Of a DNA stretch of 64,000 nt, positions 1 to 8,543 are shown piece by piece. The notes below the pieces were generated by a model. The model was not told the origin of the DNA and made no database searches. It worked only from the letters and a program-made list of their open reading frames with translations. How positions within the stretch are numbered: the first letter of the stretch is position 1; the number at the start of each line of letters is the position of its first letter. The DNA is taken from NCBI GenBank assembly GCA_007748055.1, contig CP036279.1:1302001-1366000 (forward strand). The letters are read 5' to 3'. A program made the position numbers and the translations under genes. The DNA comes from Kolteria novifilia (GTDB lineage Bacteria > Planctomycetota > Planctomycetia > Kolteriales > Kolteriaceae).

Positions 1-708
1 GCCCAGCAAGACGAAGGGCGCCACCAGCAGCGATAGCGCCCAACGCTCGATCGTGGAAGGTCGGTCCGCGGCCAACTGGTCGGAAGAGCGATCGGCGGGG
101 GGACTCGGCCGACGACGCCACCAGACGACCCAACCGGTCACCACCAACGCCATCACGATCGAGAGGGGCACGCGGCCCAACAATCCGGCAAGACCCAAGA
201 GCTGTACCAGCAGCGAAGCGGCTCCCATCCCCAGTCCGAAGGCGACGATCCACCGCCGGAGCCCGCGTCCGGAGTCCTCCGGTCCGATCCAATGCCGAAG
301 CAAATCGCCCGCGAGCGTCGCCGCCGCGAGAAAAACGATCGCCGCGAGGTAGAGCGGAAGACGCTGAATAAGGTGCTCGGGCGTTTCAAAGCGTGAAAGG
401 GCAAGGGCATAAATCGAAGGATGTCCGTCGGGCGCCGGTAGGGCGGCATGCTCCATCAGTTGCCAGCGGGCGAAGCGGTTCTCGGGCTGGGGCGCACTGC
501 CGTAAAGCGTGGCAGCATAGAAGCTTATCTGAAACACAGCGGCATAGGCGAAGCCGCACAGCAGGCCCATTCCGACGGAGACGTCGGTCGGTTCCTTGGG
601 TGGGAGGTGTTCCTTGGCGTGGCGAATCGGTCGTTCCTTACCGAGCTTGAGTCCAGGGTGACTTGGGGGATTGTAACGGCTTTGCCGGTTCTGAGGAGCG
701 CCCACCTG
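1..708 (-). CDS. Membrane protein, 3' end beyond the window
   Basis: One minus-strand frame stays open from the left edge to beyond position 700 and encodes several clear hydrophobic helices separated by Arg-rich loops, for example LSIVMALVVTGWVVWW (about 129-180) and LPLYLAAIVFLAAATLAG (about 307-360). A soluble segment reading NRFARWQLMEHAALP lies at about 436-480. The C terminus is lost at position 1. The start is uncertain: GTG at 708 and ATG at 570 are both possible, and neither has a strong ribosome site. I do not recognise the family. The pattern fits a polytopic inner-membrane protein, possibly a GT39-like transferase, but nothing catalytic is visible. Confidence 0.6.
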
Positions 709-837
709 AGATCCCGCATGGAGACAAACAAGGAGGTATGGGAAAACTGAGAGTCCTAGGGTATTTTGAGAAGCGTTGACGGCACGGACGTCGTCGTCTT
801 CCCTCCCATGGATGCCACTGCCTGGCCGCTGTGCGCT

Positions 838-892
838 GAAGGCTTCCCCGCAACTAGCCCGCATTCACCTCCGGGCTTTAGGGGAAGCCTTC
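838..892. other. Strong two-tier hairpin in a gene-free gap (709-1127)
   Basis: A perfect 12-bp inverted repeat (GAAGGCTTCCCC at 838-849 and its complement at 881-892) encloses a second 6-bp pair (AGCCCG 856-861 with CGGGCT 872-877). The + strand continues with GGTCTTTT, as in an intrinsic terminator, but no convincing + strand gene ends just upstream. It may be a terminator for an RNA I cannot identify or a structured leader. The rest of 709-1127 shows no gene I can support. Confidence 0.5.
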
Positions 893-1127
893 GGTCTTTT
901 CTTGATCGGCGACATTCTCGATCGGGTCGCGAGCGTCGCGGTCTTGATTCACGTCGTGTCGACTCGACATCTCGTAGCGATCGGTGGTTTTGCGACTGGC
1001 ATGCCAGCGCGGGTTGGCAATTCCCTCGTCTCAACCGAGCCCGCTGGTCGTCTTTCCGGGCGGCGACCGGGCATACTTGCCCTGACGGCGCGTTGGCGCC
1101 TTGGTTGCATCATGGAGGGCAAACACC

Positions 1128-1442
1128 ATGCAATGGAGACGGAAAGCGTTTCTCGTCCTCGCGGCGGGAATGCTCATGTTCTCATCGGTCGGCGCGGCCC
1201 AGGCCACCGAATGGGGCCGGTTCTACCACTACCCCTACTCGTACTTCCCGGTGAACTACCGCAAGCCATTCAATAGCCGAGACGCGTACATGCCGTACGG
1301 CTACCCAATGTATCCGCAGTACCAGGCGTTCCCGCCTTACTTCCGCAAGGATCTCTACTACCCCTATCTGCGGCAGCTCAAGCCGGGCAACAACTGGAAG
1401 TCGTGGTACCAGGGGAACCATTACCAACTCGACGTCTTTTGA
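1128..1442 (+). CDS. Small secreted Tyr/Pro-rich protein
   Basis: The 104-residue product starts with a classical Sec signal peptide: MQWRRK, then a hydrophobic stretch of about 15 residues, with AQATE as the likely cleavage region. The mature part is rich in Tyr, Pro, Phe and Trp (YHYPYSYFP, YPMYPQY, DLYYPYL) and has no Cys. ATG at 1128 is chosen because GGAGGG lies 9 nt upstream at 1113-1118; an upstream TTG/GTG would add residues before the signal peptide. Short Tyr-rich secreted proteins of this kind are common in planctomycete genomes, some annotated as calmodulin-binding proteins without evidence. Its role is unknown; a surface or matrix function is a guess. Confidence 0.75.
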   Translation: MQWRRKAFLVLAAGMLMFSSVGAAQATEWGRFYHYPYSYFPVNYRKPFNSRDAYMPYGYPMYPQYQAFPPYFRKDLYYPYLRQLKPGNNWKSWYQGNHYQLDVF

Positions 1443-1592
1443 GCCGAACCTCGGTGACGACGAATTGGTGTCGGTGGGCGGCCCACGTGCTGGGTCGCCC
1501 GGGCGCGATCAAGCCGTTCCCACCGCCGACGCCAAGAGCTCATTTCGCGAGAAACAGTAGTCGTTCGGATAACAAAGGCCTCGTCCGCGATC

Positions 1593-1874
1593 ATGACCAC
1601 TCCCCCGCTCGACTCCTCCAAGGACCCCATCCCCCCCATCGATGAGTCCTCCGAGGATCGCCCAACGTCCGCCGTTTCCACCTCTTCCCGCGACCGGAGT
1701 CGGTCCGAGGCCCTTCGCATCCTGATGGAGGCTGCCCCCTGCCCCTGGCAGGACGACGATGACTCCCCCACGCCTCTTGACGAGACCGCCTCGTCTCCGT
1801 CGATCCCCGAGACATCCGACTTGCACCACGGCGTCACCCGGTTGATCGTTTCGTTCGGCGACATGGCGCGCTAG
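1593..1874 (+). CDS. Possible small acidic Ser/Pro-rich protein
   Basis: An ATG-started frame of 93 codons encodes a polar, Asp/Ser/Pro-rich sequence with a DDDD run and no recognisable domain. There is no clear ribosome-binding site, and longer frames lie on the other strand here, as is usual in GC-rich DNA. It is kept as a low-confidence gene because it ends just before a repeat cluster at 1884 and fills a gap between two better-supported genes. Confidence 0.3.
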   Translation: MTTPPLDSSKDPIPPIDESSEDRPTSAVSTSSRDRSRSEALRILMEAAPCPWQDDDDSPTPLDETASSPSIPETSDLHHGVTRLIVSFGDMAR

Positions 1875-1883
1875 CGCTCCTAT

Positions 1884-1963
1884 GTCCAAGGGGGAGCCTC
1901 TTCCCTCCCCCTTGGACAAGGTGGAGCCATGGGAAGTCCCTTGGACAAGGTGGAGCCATGGGA
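1884..1963. repeat. GC-rich palindrome followed by a tandem repeat (family B)
   Basis: GTCCAAGGGGGAG at 1884-1896 pairs with its exact complement at 1905-1917 across an 8-nt loop. The right arm runs into two copies of a 26-bp unit (1909-1934 and 1938-1963) that starts CCCTTGGACAAGG and ends GAGCCATGGGA, a period of 29 bp. The same core, CTCCCCCTTG/CAAGGGGGAG, occurs at 4098-4119 and 49722-49741, so this is one copy of a dispersed intergenic element. Confidence 0.75.
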
Positions 1964-2052
1964 GTACCCGTTCCGCGACCGGGATGACTTGACCGGTTTT
2001 GGAAGAGCGATTACGAGCTTTCCTCGACAAGTGGAAAGTGGGCAACGAGCGC

Positions 2053-3363
2053 ATGGTCAGGATGAACACGGCGGTTGTTTCCTCGATCGCCGACATTAGC
2101 GACGACGATCTCGACGAGATCACGGCCGATGGACACGTTTTCGCGTCCACCTCTTGGTACCGGATGCTCGAACGGCTCGATCTGCGCACCATTGTCGGCG
2201 GCGACGTCGAGCTCTACTTCGTCGTCGTCCGGGCCGATGATCGCCCGGTCGCGGTCTGTCCCCTGCTGCGCGCTCGCGGCGAGGGTGTCTACTTCGTCTA
2301 TAGTCTTCGCCGTTACTACTTCGAACATTGGATCGAGGAAGCGGTCCGCATCGATCCGAGCCAGTCGCGTCACTTCGCGCGTCTCATGGCGGGCGTTTCG
2401 GTCTACCGCAAGTCGTTGCAGCTCAGCGGAGCCCCGCTGGATGACTGCCTGATCGTCACCAATCCGCTCTCCTATCGCGGAACCGTCCCGGTCGCGCCTT
2501 CCTCCTCGTCGTTCCGGCTGGAGGTCTACGGCGCGCTGCTCGATGGGCTCAAACGCTTCTCGCGGCGCCGCAACCTCCCGCTCTGGTTCCTGAGCGTGGA
2601 CGAAAGCGACAGTCGCTGGCCAAAGATGCTCGAAGGGGCCGGCTGCCAACGAACGTTCCTCTTCTACGACAACCAGCTCAATCTCGATCCCTACGAAAGC
2701 TTCGACGACTACCTCGGCTCTTTCCGCCGAACGACACGACGCGCCTTCCAGCGCGATATCGTCCGCACCTCGCGAGCGGGGTTTACGTTCCGGACGATCG
2801 AGGACTTCGGGACGATCTCGGGACAACTCAGCGAGCTCTATCGTCAGACCTACAAACGCTACGGGGAGAGCTTCTTCCGCCATCCACCGAGCTTCTGGCG
2901 AACGCTCAACGATACCCTTGGCGAGAGCGTCGACGTCATCGCGTGCGAGTACGAAGGGGCGATGGTTGGGTTCACGGTGCTGCTGCACAGTCAACGCCGA
3001 GGGGAAATGTGGACGTATCGCATCGGGCGATCGTACGACGAGAACATCGCCCAAGCCCCGTTCTATTTCAGCCTCAGTTTCTACGCGCCGATCCAGCACG
3101 CCATTGACAAGGGTTGCCGTCGGATCTGGCTCGGGCCGGCGTCGTACGAGGCCAAGAGCGTTCGCGGCGCCGACCAGGTGCCGCTCTACAGCTACTTTTG
3201 GTTCCCGCGACGTTGGGACCGTTGGCTCCTCGCCCCCTACTTGCAGCTCTTCGGGGACGTGAGCAAGGATCAGATTCATCGGTCGATGGCCCGTCCGGTC
3301 CGGGTGGGAGAACAGGTCGGCCTCGATCGCAAGAAGAACCGGGAACGGGGAAAGCGGGGATAG
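2053..3363 (+). CDS. FemAB/GNAT-like acyltransferase (peptidogalycan-type, DUF482-like)
   Basis: The product (436 residues from ATG 2053) has the two-part layout of FemAB/GNAT-like proteins of the COG3146 type. The N-terminal half contains FASTSWYRMLE and RPVAVCPLL. The C-terminal half contains LSELYRQTYKRYG, VDVIACEYEGAMVGF and WLGPASYEAK, which resemble the acyl-acceptor-binding GNAT core. Members are thought to transfer acyl or aminoacyl groups to cell-envelope polymers; the substrate here is unknown. The C terminus is basic (KKNRERGKRG). The frame is open upstream to TTG 1999, so the start could be there or at ATG 2062; ATG 2053 is a compromise without a strong ribosome site. The next gene starts 86 bp downstream. 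Confidence 0.7.
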   Translation: MVRMNTAVVSSIADISDDDLDEITADGHVFASTSWYRMLERLDLRTIVGGDVELYFVVVRADDRPVAVCPLLRARGEGVYFVYSLRRYYFEHWIEEAVRIDPSQSRHFARLMAGVSVYRKSLQLSGAPLDDCLIVTNPLSYRGTVPVAPSSSSFRLEVYGALLDGLKRFSRRRNLPLWFLSVDESDSRWPKMLEGAGCQRTFLFYDNQLNLDPYESFDDYLGSFRRTTRRAFQRDIVRTSRAGFTFRTIEDFGTISGQLSELYRQTYKRYGESFFRHPPSFWRTLNDTLGESVDVIACEYEGAMVGFTVLLHSQRRGEMWTYRIGRSYDENIAQAPFYFSLSFYAPIQHAIDKGCRRIWLGPASYEAKSVRGADQVPLYSYFWFPRRWDRWLLAPYLQLFGDVSKDQIHRSMARPVRVGEQVGLDRKKNRERGKRG

Positions 3364-3449
3364 CCGATGTCGCCCCGACGACCGGCGAGAGAGGTTCCCC
3401 AACGAAAGTGAGTTTGCCACCGCGGGTTTCGAACGAGATCCGGTGCTCC

Positions 3450-4061
3450 ATGATGAGTAAGTTCCTGCGACATACGCTCGCGATGCTGATCGCGATCCCC
3501 TTGGCCGGGGTGAACCTCGGCTGTCAGGGGACGTCCGCGCGCGCCGCTCGCCGGCAGTCTCCGCCCTCCTCCGCACTCGCGGCCAACCCTCAGCCACGAG
3601 CCGCCGACGCGACGCCGATCGATCTCGTCGAGAAGGCGGGGAGCTCGAAACCGGCATCGACGAAGGAGGAGCCAGCGCGTCCGATCTGCGATCCCGAGGA
3701 CGTCCAACGGATTCTCGACGAAGTGGGCGGGCGTCTCGCCGAGGCCTCCGGATCGCGGGGGATCACCTTCACGTTTCAAAGCATCTATAACCCGACCCCA
3801 CGCAGCCATCATTCCGACAAAGGGACGATTTACGTGAGCTGCGGCATGCTCAAAGCGCTTACGTCAAAGGACGAGCTCGCCGCCGTGCTCGCGATGGAGA
3901 TGGCCGAGTTTCTCGCCGAGGAACAAGCGACGACGGAGACCGCGTCGGAGTCCCCCCTCGCGATCGCCACTCGCCTAGTCAAGGACTCCGGCTACGATCA
4001 GGAGAAGCTCCGCGTCGTCGCCGCCCGCTTCGACCAGAAGGCTCCCGTCTCACGGCTGTGA
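3450..4061 (+). CDS. Lipoprotein resembling an M48 peptidase without its metal site
   Basis: The 203-residue product begins with a lipoprotein signal (hydrophobic stretch, then VNLGC with Cys at about residue 25). After a low-complexity linker, the segment GTIYVSCGMLKALTSKDE followed by LAAVLAMEMAEF matches the region of M48 zinc peptidases that normally carries HExxH. Here that position reads MEMAE, so both zinc-binding His residues are absent and peptidase activity is unlikely. It would sit on the periplasmic side of a membrane. Starts at 3450 and 3453 are adjacent ATGs. A role as a non-catalytic binding protein is an inference. Confidence 0.7.
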   Translation: MMSKFLRHTLAMLIAIPLAGVNLGCQGTSARAARRQSPPSSALAANPQPRAADATPIDLVEKAGSSKPASTKEEPARPICDPEDVQRILDEVGGRLAEASGSRGITFTFQSIYNPTPRSHHSDKGTIYVSCGMLKALTSKDELAAVLAMEMAEFLAEEQATTETASESPLAIATRLVKDSGYDQEKLRVVAARFDQKAPVSRL

Positions 4062-4097
4062 ATTCGCTCCCCCTTTGCCCAAGGGAAGAACTCTTTG

Positions 4098-4119
4098 CTC
4101 CCCCTTGTCCAAGGGGGAG
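4098..4119. repeat. Family B palindrome
   Basis: CTCCCCCTTG (4098-4107) is followed by 2 nt and its exact complement (4110-4119). A degenerate relative precedes it at about 4067-4086. It lies between two convergent genes (ends at 4061 and 4397) and could act as a two-way terminator. The rest of this 335-bp gap holds only the hairpin at 4212. Confidence 0.7.
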
Positions 4120-4211
4120 TGAGAGGGGGTCTCCCCAATCCCTCACCTAACAGTTGAAACCGAAATCTAAATGGCCCCTTGCGGGGTTCGCATTTCCATC
4201 CGATCGGTACC

Positions 4212-4235
4212 CAGGGTGCGCGAAGCGCGACCCTG
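4212..4235. terminator. Hairpin between convergent genes
   Basis: CAGGGT-G-CGCG, AAG loop, CGCG-ACCCTG forms a 10-bp stem with one bulged G. It lies 162 bp beyond the stop of the minus-strand outer-membrane protein gene and after the stop of the + strand lipoprotein. There is no T-run, so termination is only suggested. Confidence 0.35.
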
Positions 4236-4396
4236 TCCATCCCTTGTCACCAAACCGTGAACGGATACGTCGCGCATAGAGAAAACCCCCGCCTCGAAGA
4301 GGTCGACAGCAGCATGGGAGGGTGGGTGCTGTCGCCTGCGTCGTGGCGGGGGCTGGAAAACGCTCGGAATGCCCGGTTTCGAGACCGGGGCAGACC

Positions 4397-6190
4397 TTAG
4401 AAGTTCGCTCGCGTCAGACGGTTCTGCGGTCCGAAGCGATAGGAGATCTGAGCCTGCAGCTCCCAGTCGAACTGACGGCCGGAGATGCCACCCTTGAGCG
4501 GCGTGCCGGCGGCGAGGACCGCGTTGGCACGTCCGAACAGCTCGAGGCTGACGCCGGTCGTCAGGTTCAGGATGTCCTGGTTGGCCGCGAAGTCGCCGAT
4601 GACGAAGCTACCCTGTTGGATGCGGTCGACCTGGCCCATCGTCGTCGTGTAGTGCAACTCGAGCATCGGGGCGACGGCGGTCAGCACGCCGTAATCGCGG
4701 TGCTTCATGACCCAGTAGCCGATGCTGGCGTCGATGTAGCCGAGCGTCTGATCGGTCAAGACGCCCGCCTTGTTCAGGCCGCCGATGCCGTCGAGGTCTT
4801 CCCAGACGGCGTTGCCGTTGGTGCCGAAGTCGGCTTGGAGGAAGCCCTGGGCGAAGAAGCGATCGTTCGGAGCGAAGACCGCCCCGATGTAGGGCATGAG
4901 GTGGACCGACTGATTGTTGATCCTGACCAGGACGTCGTTGGCGGTGTCGCGGACGGTGACGTCGTCGGCCGTCGGGATCGCCAGGCCGGAACCGACCGAG
5001 ATGCCGAAGTTTTGCGTGGCGTAGAGTAGGGCTTTGAGATTGAAGCCGATGTTGCCAAACTCGACTTGATCGACACCGGGACCCGAGTTGAGGACCTGGT
5101 TGCTGTTGAGCGTGCCGGCGAAGGGCATGCGGAACTCGATCGAGGCCATCCGGTTGAAGAAGGTCTTCTCGAAGCCGGGCGTGTACCGGCTAACATCGAC
5201 GCCGCTGGAGGAGTAGGGGACGTCGTCGAAGTAGTTGTAGTTGAAGAAGACGCGATCGCGGGGCATCGGGCTGTTGTTTTCCGCGACCTTGAGTCGACCG
5301 ACCGCGCCGCCGCCGCTGGGGTTGGCGACGGAGATCAGGACGGTCTCCTGGCTGATGTAACGCGACTCGGCGGTGTAGTTGTAGTTGGCCGAGTAAAGGC
5401 TCCCGCTTTCGGTTTGCTCGGCGACATTGCTCTCGTTGGTGACACTCGAGACGACGGTCGATCCGGGCGCGACTTGAGCGGCGTTGATCTCCTCGATCGT
5501 TTGGACGCCCTGGGCGGCTTGGGCGGTGATGCTCGCGTCGGGAGCGAGGATCTCGGCCGACTGGGGCAGCGTGTCCGCGGGGAAGGAGTTGACGCTCTGG
5601 GTATCAAGGGTCTGCGGGGCCAACTGCTGCTGGACGCCAAGAGCGGAGATCGACAGGGTCGTCGGCTGCGGGACTGTTCCGGTGGAGAAGATGACCGGGC
5701 CACTACCTTCGTAGGACGGGCTTCCCTGGACGTTGCTGATCGAGAGCGTGCCGGTTTGGCCGTTCAAGATACCCGGGATGACATTCGGGATGTCGATGGC
5801 AAGCGGTCCACCACCGAAGCCGTCGCCGATCATGTACGGGGCGAGGTTGGTCGGGGCGTTGGCGGCGGAGAAGTCCGTTCCGGTGAGGGAGTCGGACAGC
5901 AAGTCGGACATTTCCGGCGACGGCTCGGGCGCGTCGGTCAGGTCGTCCGTGGGGGCCTGCATGTCATCCGGGGTGGTCGGCGCTTCGGTCGGCGCCTCGG
6001 TCGACTCGGGCTCGCTGGCCTCGGGATAGATCGAGATGTCACACGGACAGGGCTCACATTCGACGCAAGAGGCGCACTTCTTCTTGAAGGGGCGCCATTT
6101 GCCGCCCGCCTGGGCCGCCAAGGGGCTGCCGATCATGGCGAGCGTCGCGAACATCGCGGGCATGTGGCGCCATATGGTCGCACGGATCAT
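4397..6190 (-). CDS. Outer-membrane beta-barrel protein with N-terminal Cys cluster
   Basis: The product has 597 residues. ATG 6190 is chosen because it starts a Sec signal peptide (MIRATIWRHMPAM, then a hydrophobic core ending AAQAGG) and AGGAAAGGA lies upstream; the frame is open further but the added residues are polar. Just after the signal comes a Cys cluster, CASCVECEPCPC, then a Pro/Thr/Glu linker. A long domain follows, rich in alternating hydrophobic residues (FFNYNYFDDVPY, VEFGNIGFNLKAL, LMPYIGAVFAPN), ending in YRFGPQNRLTRANF with terminal Phe. These are features of an outer-membrane barrel. Specific function is not visible. It is divergent from the ribosomal operon. Confidence 0.75.
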   Translation of the reverse strand: MIRATIWRHMPAMFATLAMIGSPLAAQAGGKWRPFKKKCASCVECEPCPCDISIYPEASEPESTEAPTEAPTTPDDMQAPTDDLTDAPEPSPEMSDLLSDSLTGTDFSAANAPTNLAPYMIGDGFGGGPLAIDIPNVIPGILNGQTGTLSISNVQGSPSYEGSGPVIFSTGTVPQPTTLSISALGVQQQLAPQTLDTQSVNSFPADTLPQSAEILAPDASITAQAAQGVQTIEEINAAQVAPGSTVVSSVTNESNVAEQTESGSLYSANYNYTAESRYISQETVLISVANPSGGGAVGRLKVAENNSPMPRDRVFFNYNYFDDVPYSSSGVDVSRYTPGFEKTFFNRMASIEFRMPFAGTLNSNQVLNSGPGVDQVEFGNIGFNLKALLYATQNFGISVGSGLAIPTADDVTVRDTANDVLVRINNQSVHLMPYIGAVFAPNDRFFAQGFLQADFGTNGNAVWEDLDGIGGLNKAGVLTDQTLGYIDASIGYWVMKHRDYGVLTAVAPMLELHYTTTMGQVDRIQQGSFVIGDFAANQDILNLTTGVSLELFGRANAVLAAGTPLKGGISGRQFDWELQAQISYRFGPQNRLTRANF

Positions 6191-6527
6191 GAGGGAGTCC
6201 TTTCCTGTCGCTGGCACAAGGCCACCGAAAACCGGTTCCTGGGTGTCAACGGGTGTCAACTTCTGACGAGAACGAGTTCGTTTCGGCGCTGTTTTGTCGT
6301 GTTTCGGGTTCCGTTTTGGACAAAATCGGTCCGAGTTTGATTTGATTTTTCGGCAAGCGTACGAACAACCGGACAGCGGAAGCACCCTCGCGCCGCGTAT
6401 CACTCAAATTGAGAGACAGGTGGTGCCGGTTGTAGCGACTGGGGGGCCGGCTGATGCTCGCGCCCGGGAGAAGGGCCGTTGAACCAAGGCTGAATCGCGC
6501 GGGAGAACGAAACTTGCGCGAACCTAG
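6191..6527. other. Divergent intergenic region, no gene
   Basis: This is most of the 464-bp space between the outer-membrane protein gene and rpsJ. It is more AT-rich than its surroundings around 6285-6360. No gene is supported; promoters for both directions must lie in this space. Confidence 0.5.
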
Positions 6528-6556
6528 TTGACGCTACCGAAGGGCGTTCGTAACTT
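6528..6556 (+). promoter_or_regulatory. Candidate sigma-70 promoter of the S10 operon
   Basis: TTGACG (6528-6533) is followed after exactly 17 bp by TAACTT (6551-6556), about 100 bp before rpsJ. The -35 matches the consensus at five of six positions; the -10 is weak. The placement is right for the first gene of the operon. Confidence 0.4.
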
Positions 6557-6654
6557 AATAGATCACGGCTCAAAATCGCGAAGCCGTAACCTTTTGGGAA
6601 TAATAGAGTTAGCGATTTCGGGCTGGCAACGATTTCAGCCCAGGGGGAGTATTG

Positions 6655-6987
6655 GTGTCGACGGGCGGCAGCGAACGAATCCGCATTCGGATGGAAGCGT
6701 ACGATCACTCCATCCTGGATAGTTCGGCAACAGAGATCGTGGACACCGCGAAGCGGACCGGGGCGACTGTTCATGGCCCGATCCCGCTTCCGACGCGGAT
6801 TTCTCGGTACACCGTGAACCGGAGTCCGCACATTGACAAAAAGAGCCGTGAGCAGTTCGAAATCCGGACGCACAAGCGGCTGATCGACATCGTGCAGCCG
6901 ACGGCGCGGACGATTGACGCGCTCAACAAGATCGCGTTGCCCGCGGGTGTCGATATCAAGATTAAAGCTCTATCTATCGCTGGTTAG
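6655..6987 (+). CDS. rpsJ: Ribosomal protein uS10
   Basis: The 110-residue product carries the S10 core: [41 protein letters not shown] and a C-terminal [11 protein letters not shown]10 lies in the 30S head and also takes part in antitermination with NusB. It opens the S10 operon. GTG 6655 is preferred because AGGGGGAG (6642-6649) is 5 nt upstream; TTG 6652 is too close to that site. The str operon genes that often precede S10 are not found upstream. Confidence 0.93.
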   Translation: MSTGGSERIRIRMEAYDHSILDSSATEIVDTAKRTGATVHGPIPLPTRISRYTVNRSPHIDKKSREQFEIRTHKRLIDIVQPTARTIDALNKIALPAGVDIKIKALSIAG

Positions 6988-7108
6988 GTTGGCTCGGTAG
7001 CGACCGAACGTCTTGCGTCAAGCCGTGTTGGGAGTTCGGTCTTCCGGGGCCGCCCGACAGGGTACGTGGGACGCATTTGGTCAACGTGCCGTCGAGAGAG
7101 GTTTTGAC

Positions 7109-7756
7109 ATGACGCCGACATTGCTCGGTCAGAAGATCGGCATGACCCAAGTCTTCGACGACGAGGGGAACGTGCATCCCGTCACCGTCTTGAAGCTGGG
7201 TCCTTGTCAGGTCCTGCAGGTTCGGACGGCGGAGAAGGATAAGTACGAGGCGGTGCAGCTCGGCTATCTCGACAAGCCTCGCAAGTCGGCCACCAAGGCC
7301 GAGCGTGGGCATGTCGCCAAGGTCGGCGCGGAGCCGAAGCGGTTTGTTCGCGAGGTTCGCCTCGACGCTCCCGCGGAGCATGAGGCGGGGGCCGTCCTCA
7401 CGGCCGATATCTTCGATGGCGTCAAGGCCGTCGACATCATCGGCACGATGAAGGGCCGCGGCTACTCGGGAACGATGAAGCGGCACGGGTTTGGTGGTCT
7501 CGAGGCGACTCACGGCGTGCAGCGGAGCCATCGTGCTCCGGGCTCGATCGGTTGCTCGGCCTATCCCGCTCGCGTCATCAAGGGCCGCAAGATGAACGGT
7601 CAGTACGGGAACACCCGTTCGACCGTTCGGAACGTGAAGGTCGTTCGGCTCGATGCCGAGCAGAGCCTGCTTTTGGTTCGCGGTGGCGTGCCGGGCCCGA
7701 ATGGCGGCATGGTCATGGTGCGGGAAACGAACAGAAAGAAGTCCAAGAAGGCGTAA
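7109..7756 (+). CDS. rplC: Ribosomal protein uL3
   Basis: The product (215 residues) begins MTPTLLGQKIGMTQVF and contains the GTMKGRGYSGTMKRHGF and HRAPGSIGCSA segments typical of L3, which binds 23S rRNA near the peptidyl-transferase centre. ATG 7109 is preferred over upstream starts because it gives the canonical L3 N terminus and GAGAGAGG lies 7 nt before it. It follows rpsJ after 121 bp and precedes rplD. Confidence 0.95.
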   Translation: MTPTLLGQKIGMTQVFDDEGNVHPVTVLKLGPCQVLQVRTAEKDKYEAVQLGYLDKPRKSATKAERGHVAKVGAEPKRFVREVRLDAPAEHEAGAVLTADIFDGVKAVDIIGTMKGRGYSGTMKRHGFGGLEATHGVQRSHRAPGSIGCSAYPARVIKGRKMNGQYGNTRSTVRNVKVVRLDAEQSLLLVRGGVPGPNGGMVMVRETNRKKSKKA

Positions 7757-7790
7757 GCCCGAAGGGACCTAGTTGGGGGACGTGGGAGCG

Positions 7791-8543
7791 ATGTTGACGC
7801 TTCCGGTCATGAACGCTGAGGGCAAGCAGGTTTCGACCGTCGAGGTCGATCCTGCGCACTTCGGCGGAACCGTGAACAAGCAGTTGTTGCACGACGCCGT
7901 GGTCATGTACCAGGCGAATCGCCGCGTCGGAACACATTCGACGAAGCGTCGTGGCGAGATGGCCGGCTCGGGCCACAAGCTTTATCGGCAAAAGGGAACC
8001 GGTCACGCCCGGATGGGGCCAAAGCGGTCTCCGGTTCGGCGTGGAGGTGGAAAGGCCCATGGGCCCAAGCCTCGCGACTACTCCTACTCAATGCCGAAGA
8101 AGGCTCGTCGCTTGGCCACGCGGATGGCGATTCTCAGCAAGATGGTCGACGACGAGATGGTCGTGGTCGACTCGCTGCCGTTCGCCGAGCCGAAGACCAA
8201 GGCGATGGCGGGAGTCCTCGCGGCGCTGGGGCTTTCCGAGCAGTCGTGCTTGATCTCGCTCAAAGAGACCGACACCAATGTGTTGTTGTCGGCACGAAAC
8301 ATTCCTGGGGTCGATATCCTGACCGCCGGCGACTTGAACGCCCTCTCGGTGCTCAAGCCGAAGCGGATGCTGGTGACCCGGGAGACGTTGGAATTCCTGC
8401 AAGAAGCGGGCAGCGTCGGCAAGGACGCCGAATCACCTGTTGGTGAAGAGGTGCCGTCGGCCGAGGCGGGCGAGGCTTCGGATGCGAAGACCGAATCTGC
8501 TTCGGATGGTGGCGCGGACGGGGAGGAGGCCAACGATGGCTAG
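7791..8543 (+). CDS. rplD: Ribosomal protein uL4
   Basis: The product has 250 residues, longer than the usual 200-210 because of an acidic C-terminal tail (about residues 215-250, rich in Glu, Asp, Ala and Ser). The core shows RRGEMAGSGHKLYRQKGTGHARMG, the L4 loop that reaches the exit tunnel. In many bacteria L4 also represses the S10 operon; nothing here proves that. ATG 7791 gives the normal L4 start, although GTG 7782 and TTG 7773 are in frame. It overlaps rplW by 8 bp. Confidence 0.93.
   Translation: MLTLPVMNAEGKQVSTVEVDPAHFGGTVNKQLLHDAVVMYQANRRVGTHSTKRRGEMAGSGHKLYRQKGTGHARMGPKRSPVRRGGGKAHGPKPRDYSYSMPKKARRLATRMAILSKMVDDEMVVVDSLPFAEPKTKAMAGVLAALGLSEQSCLISLKETDTNVLLSARNIPGVDILTAGDLNALSVLKPKRMLVTRETLEFLQEAGSVGKDAESPVGEEVPSAEAGEASDAKTESASDGGADGEEANDG

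Noticed and set aside
1909-1963. Possible CRISPR array
   Set aside because: Only two repeat units 3 bp apart, with no spacers and no cas genes.
2011-3657. Minus-strand frame of 548 codons
   Set aside because: It is the shadow of the acyltransferase-like gene and has a low-complexity Arg/Asp-rich translation.
5066-6340. + strand frame of 424 codons opposite the outer-membrane protein
   Set aside because: The minus product has a signal peptide and barrel features; the + product is Gly/Asp/Arg-rich without motifs.
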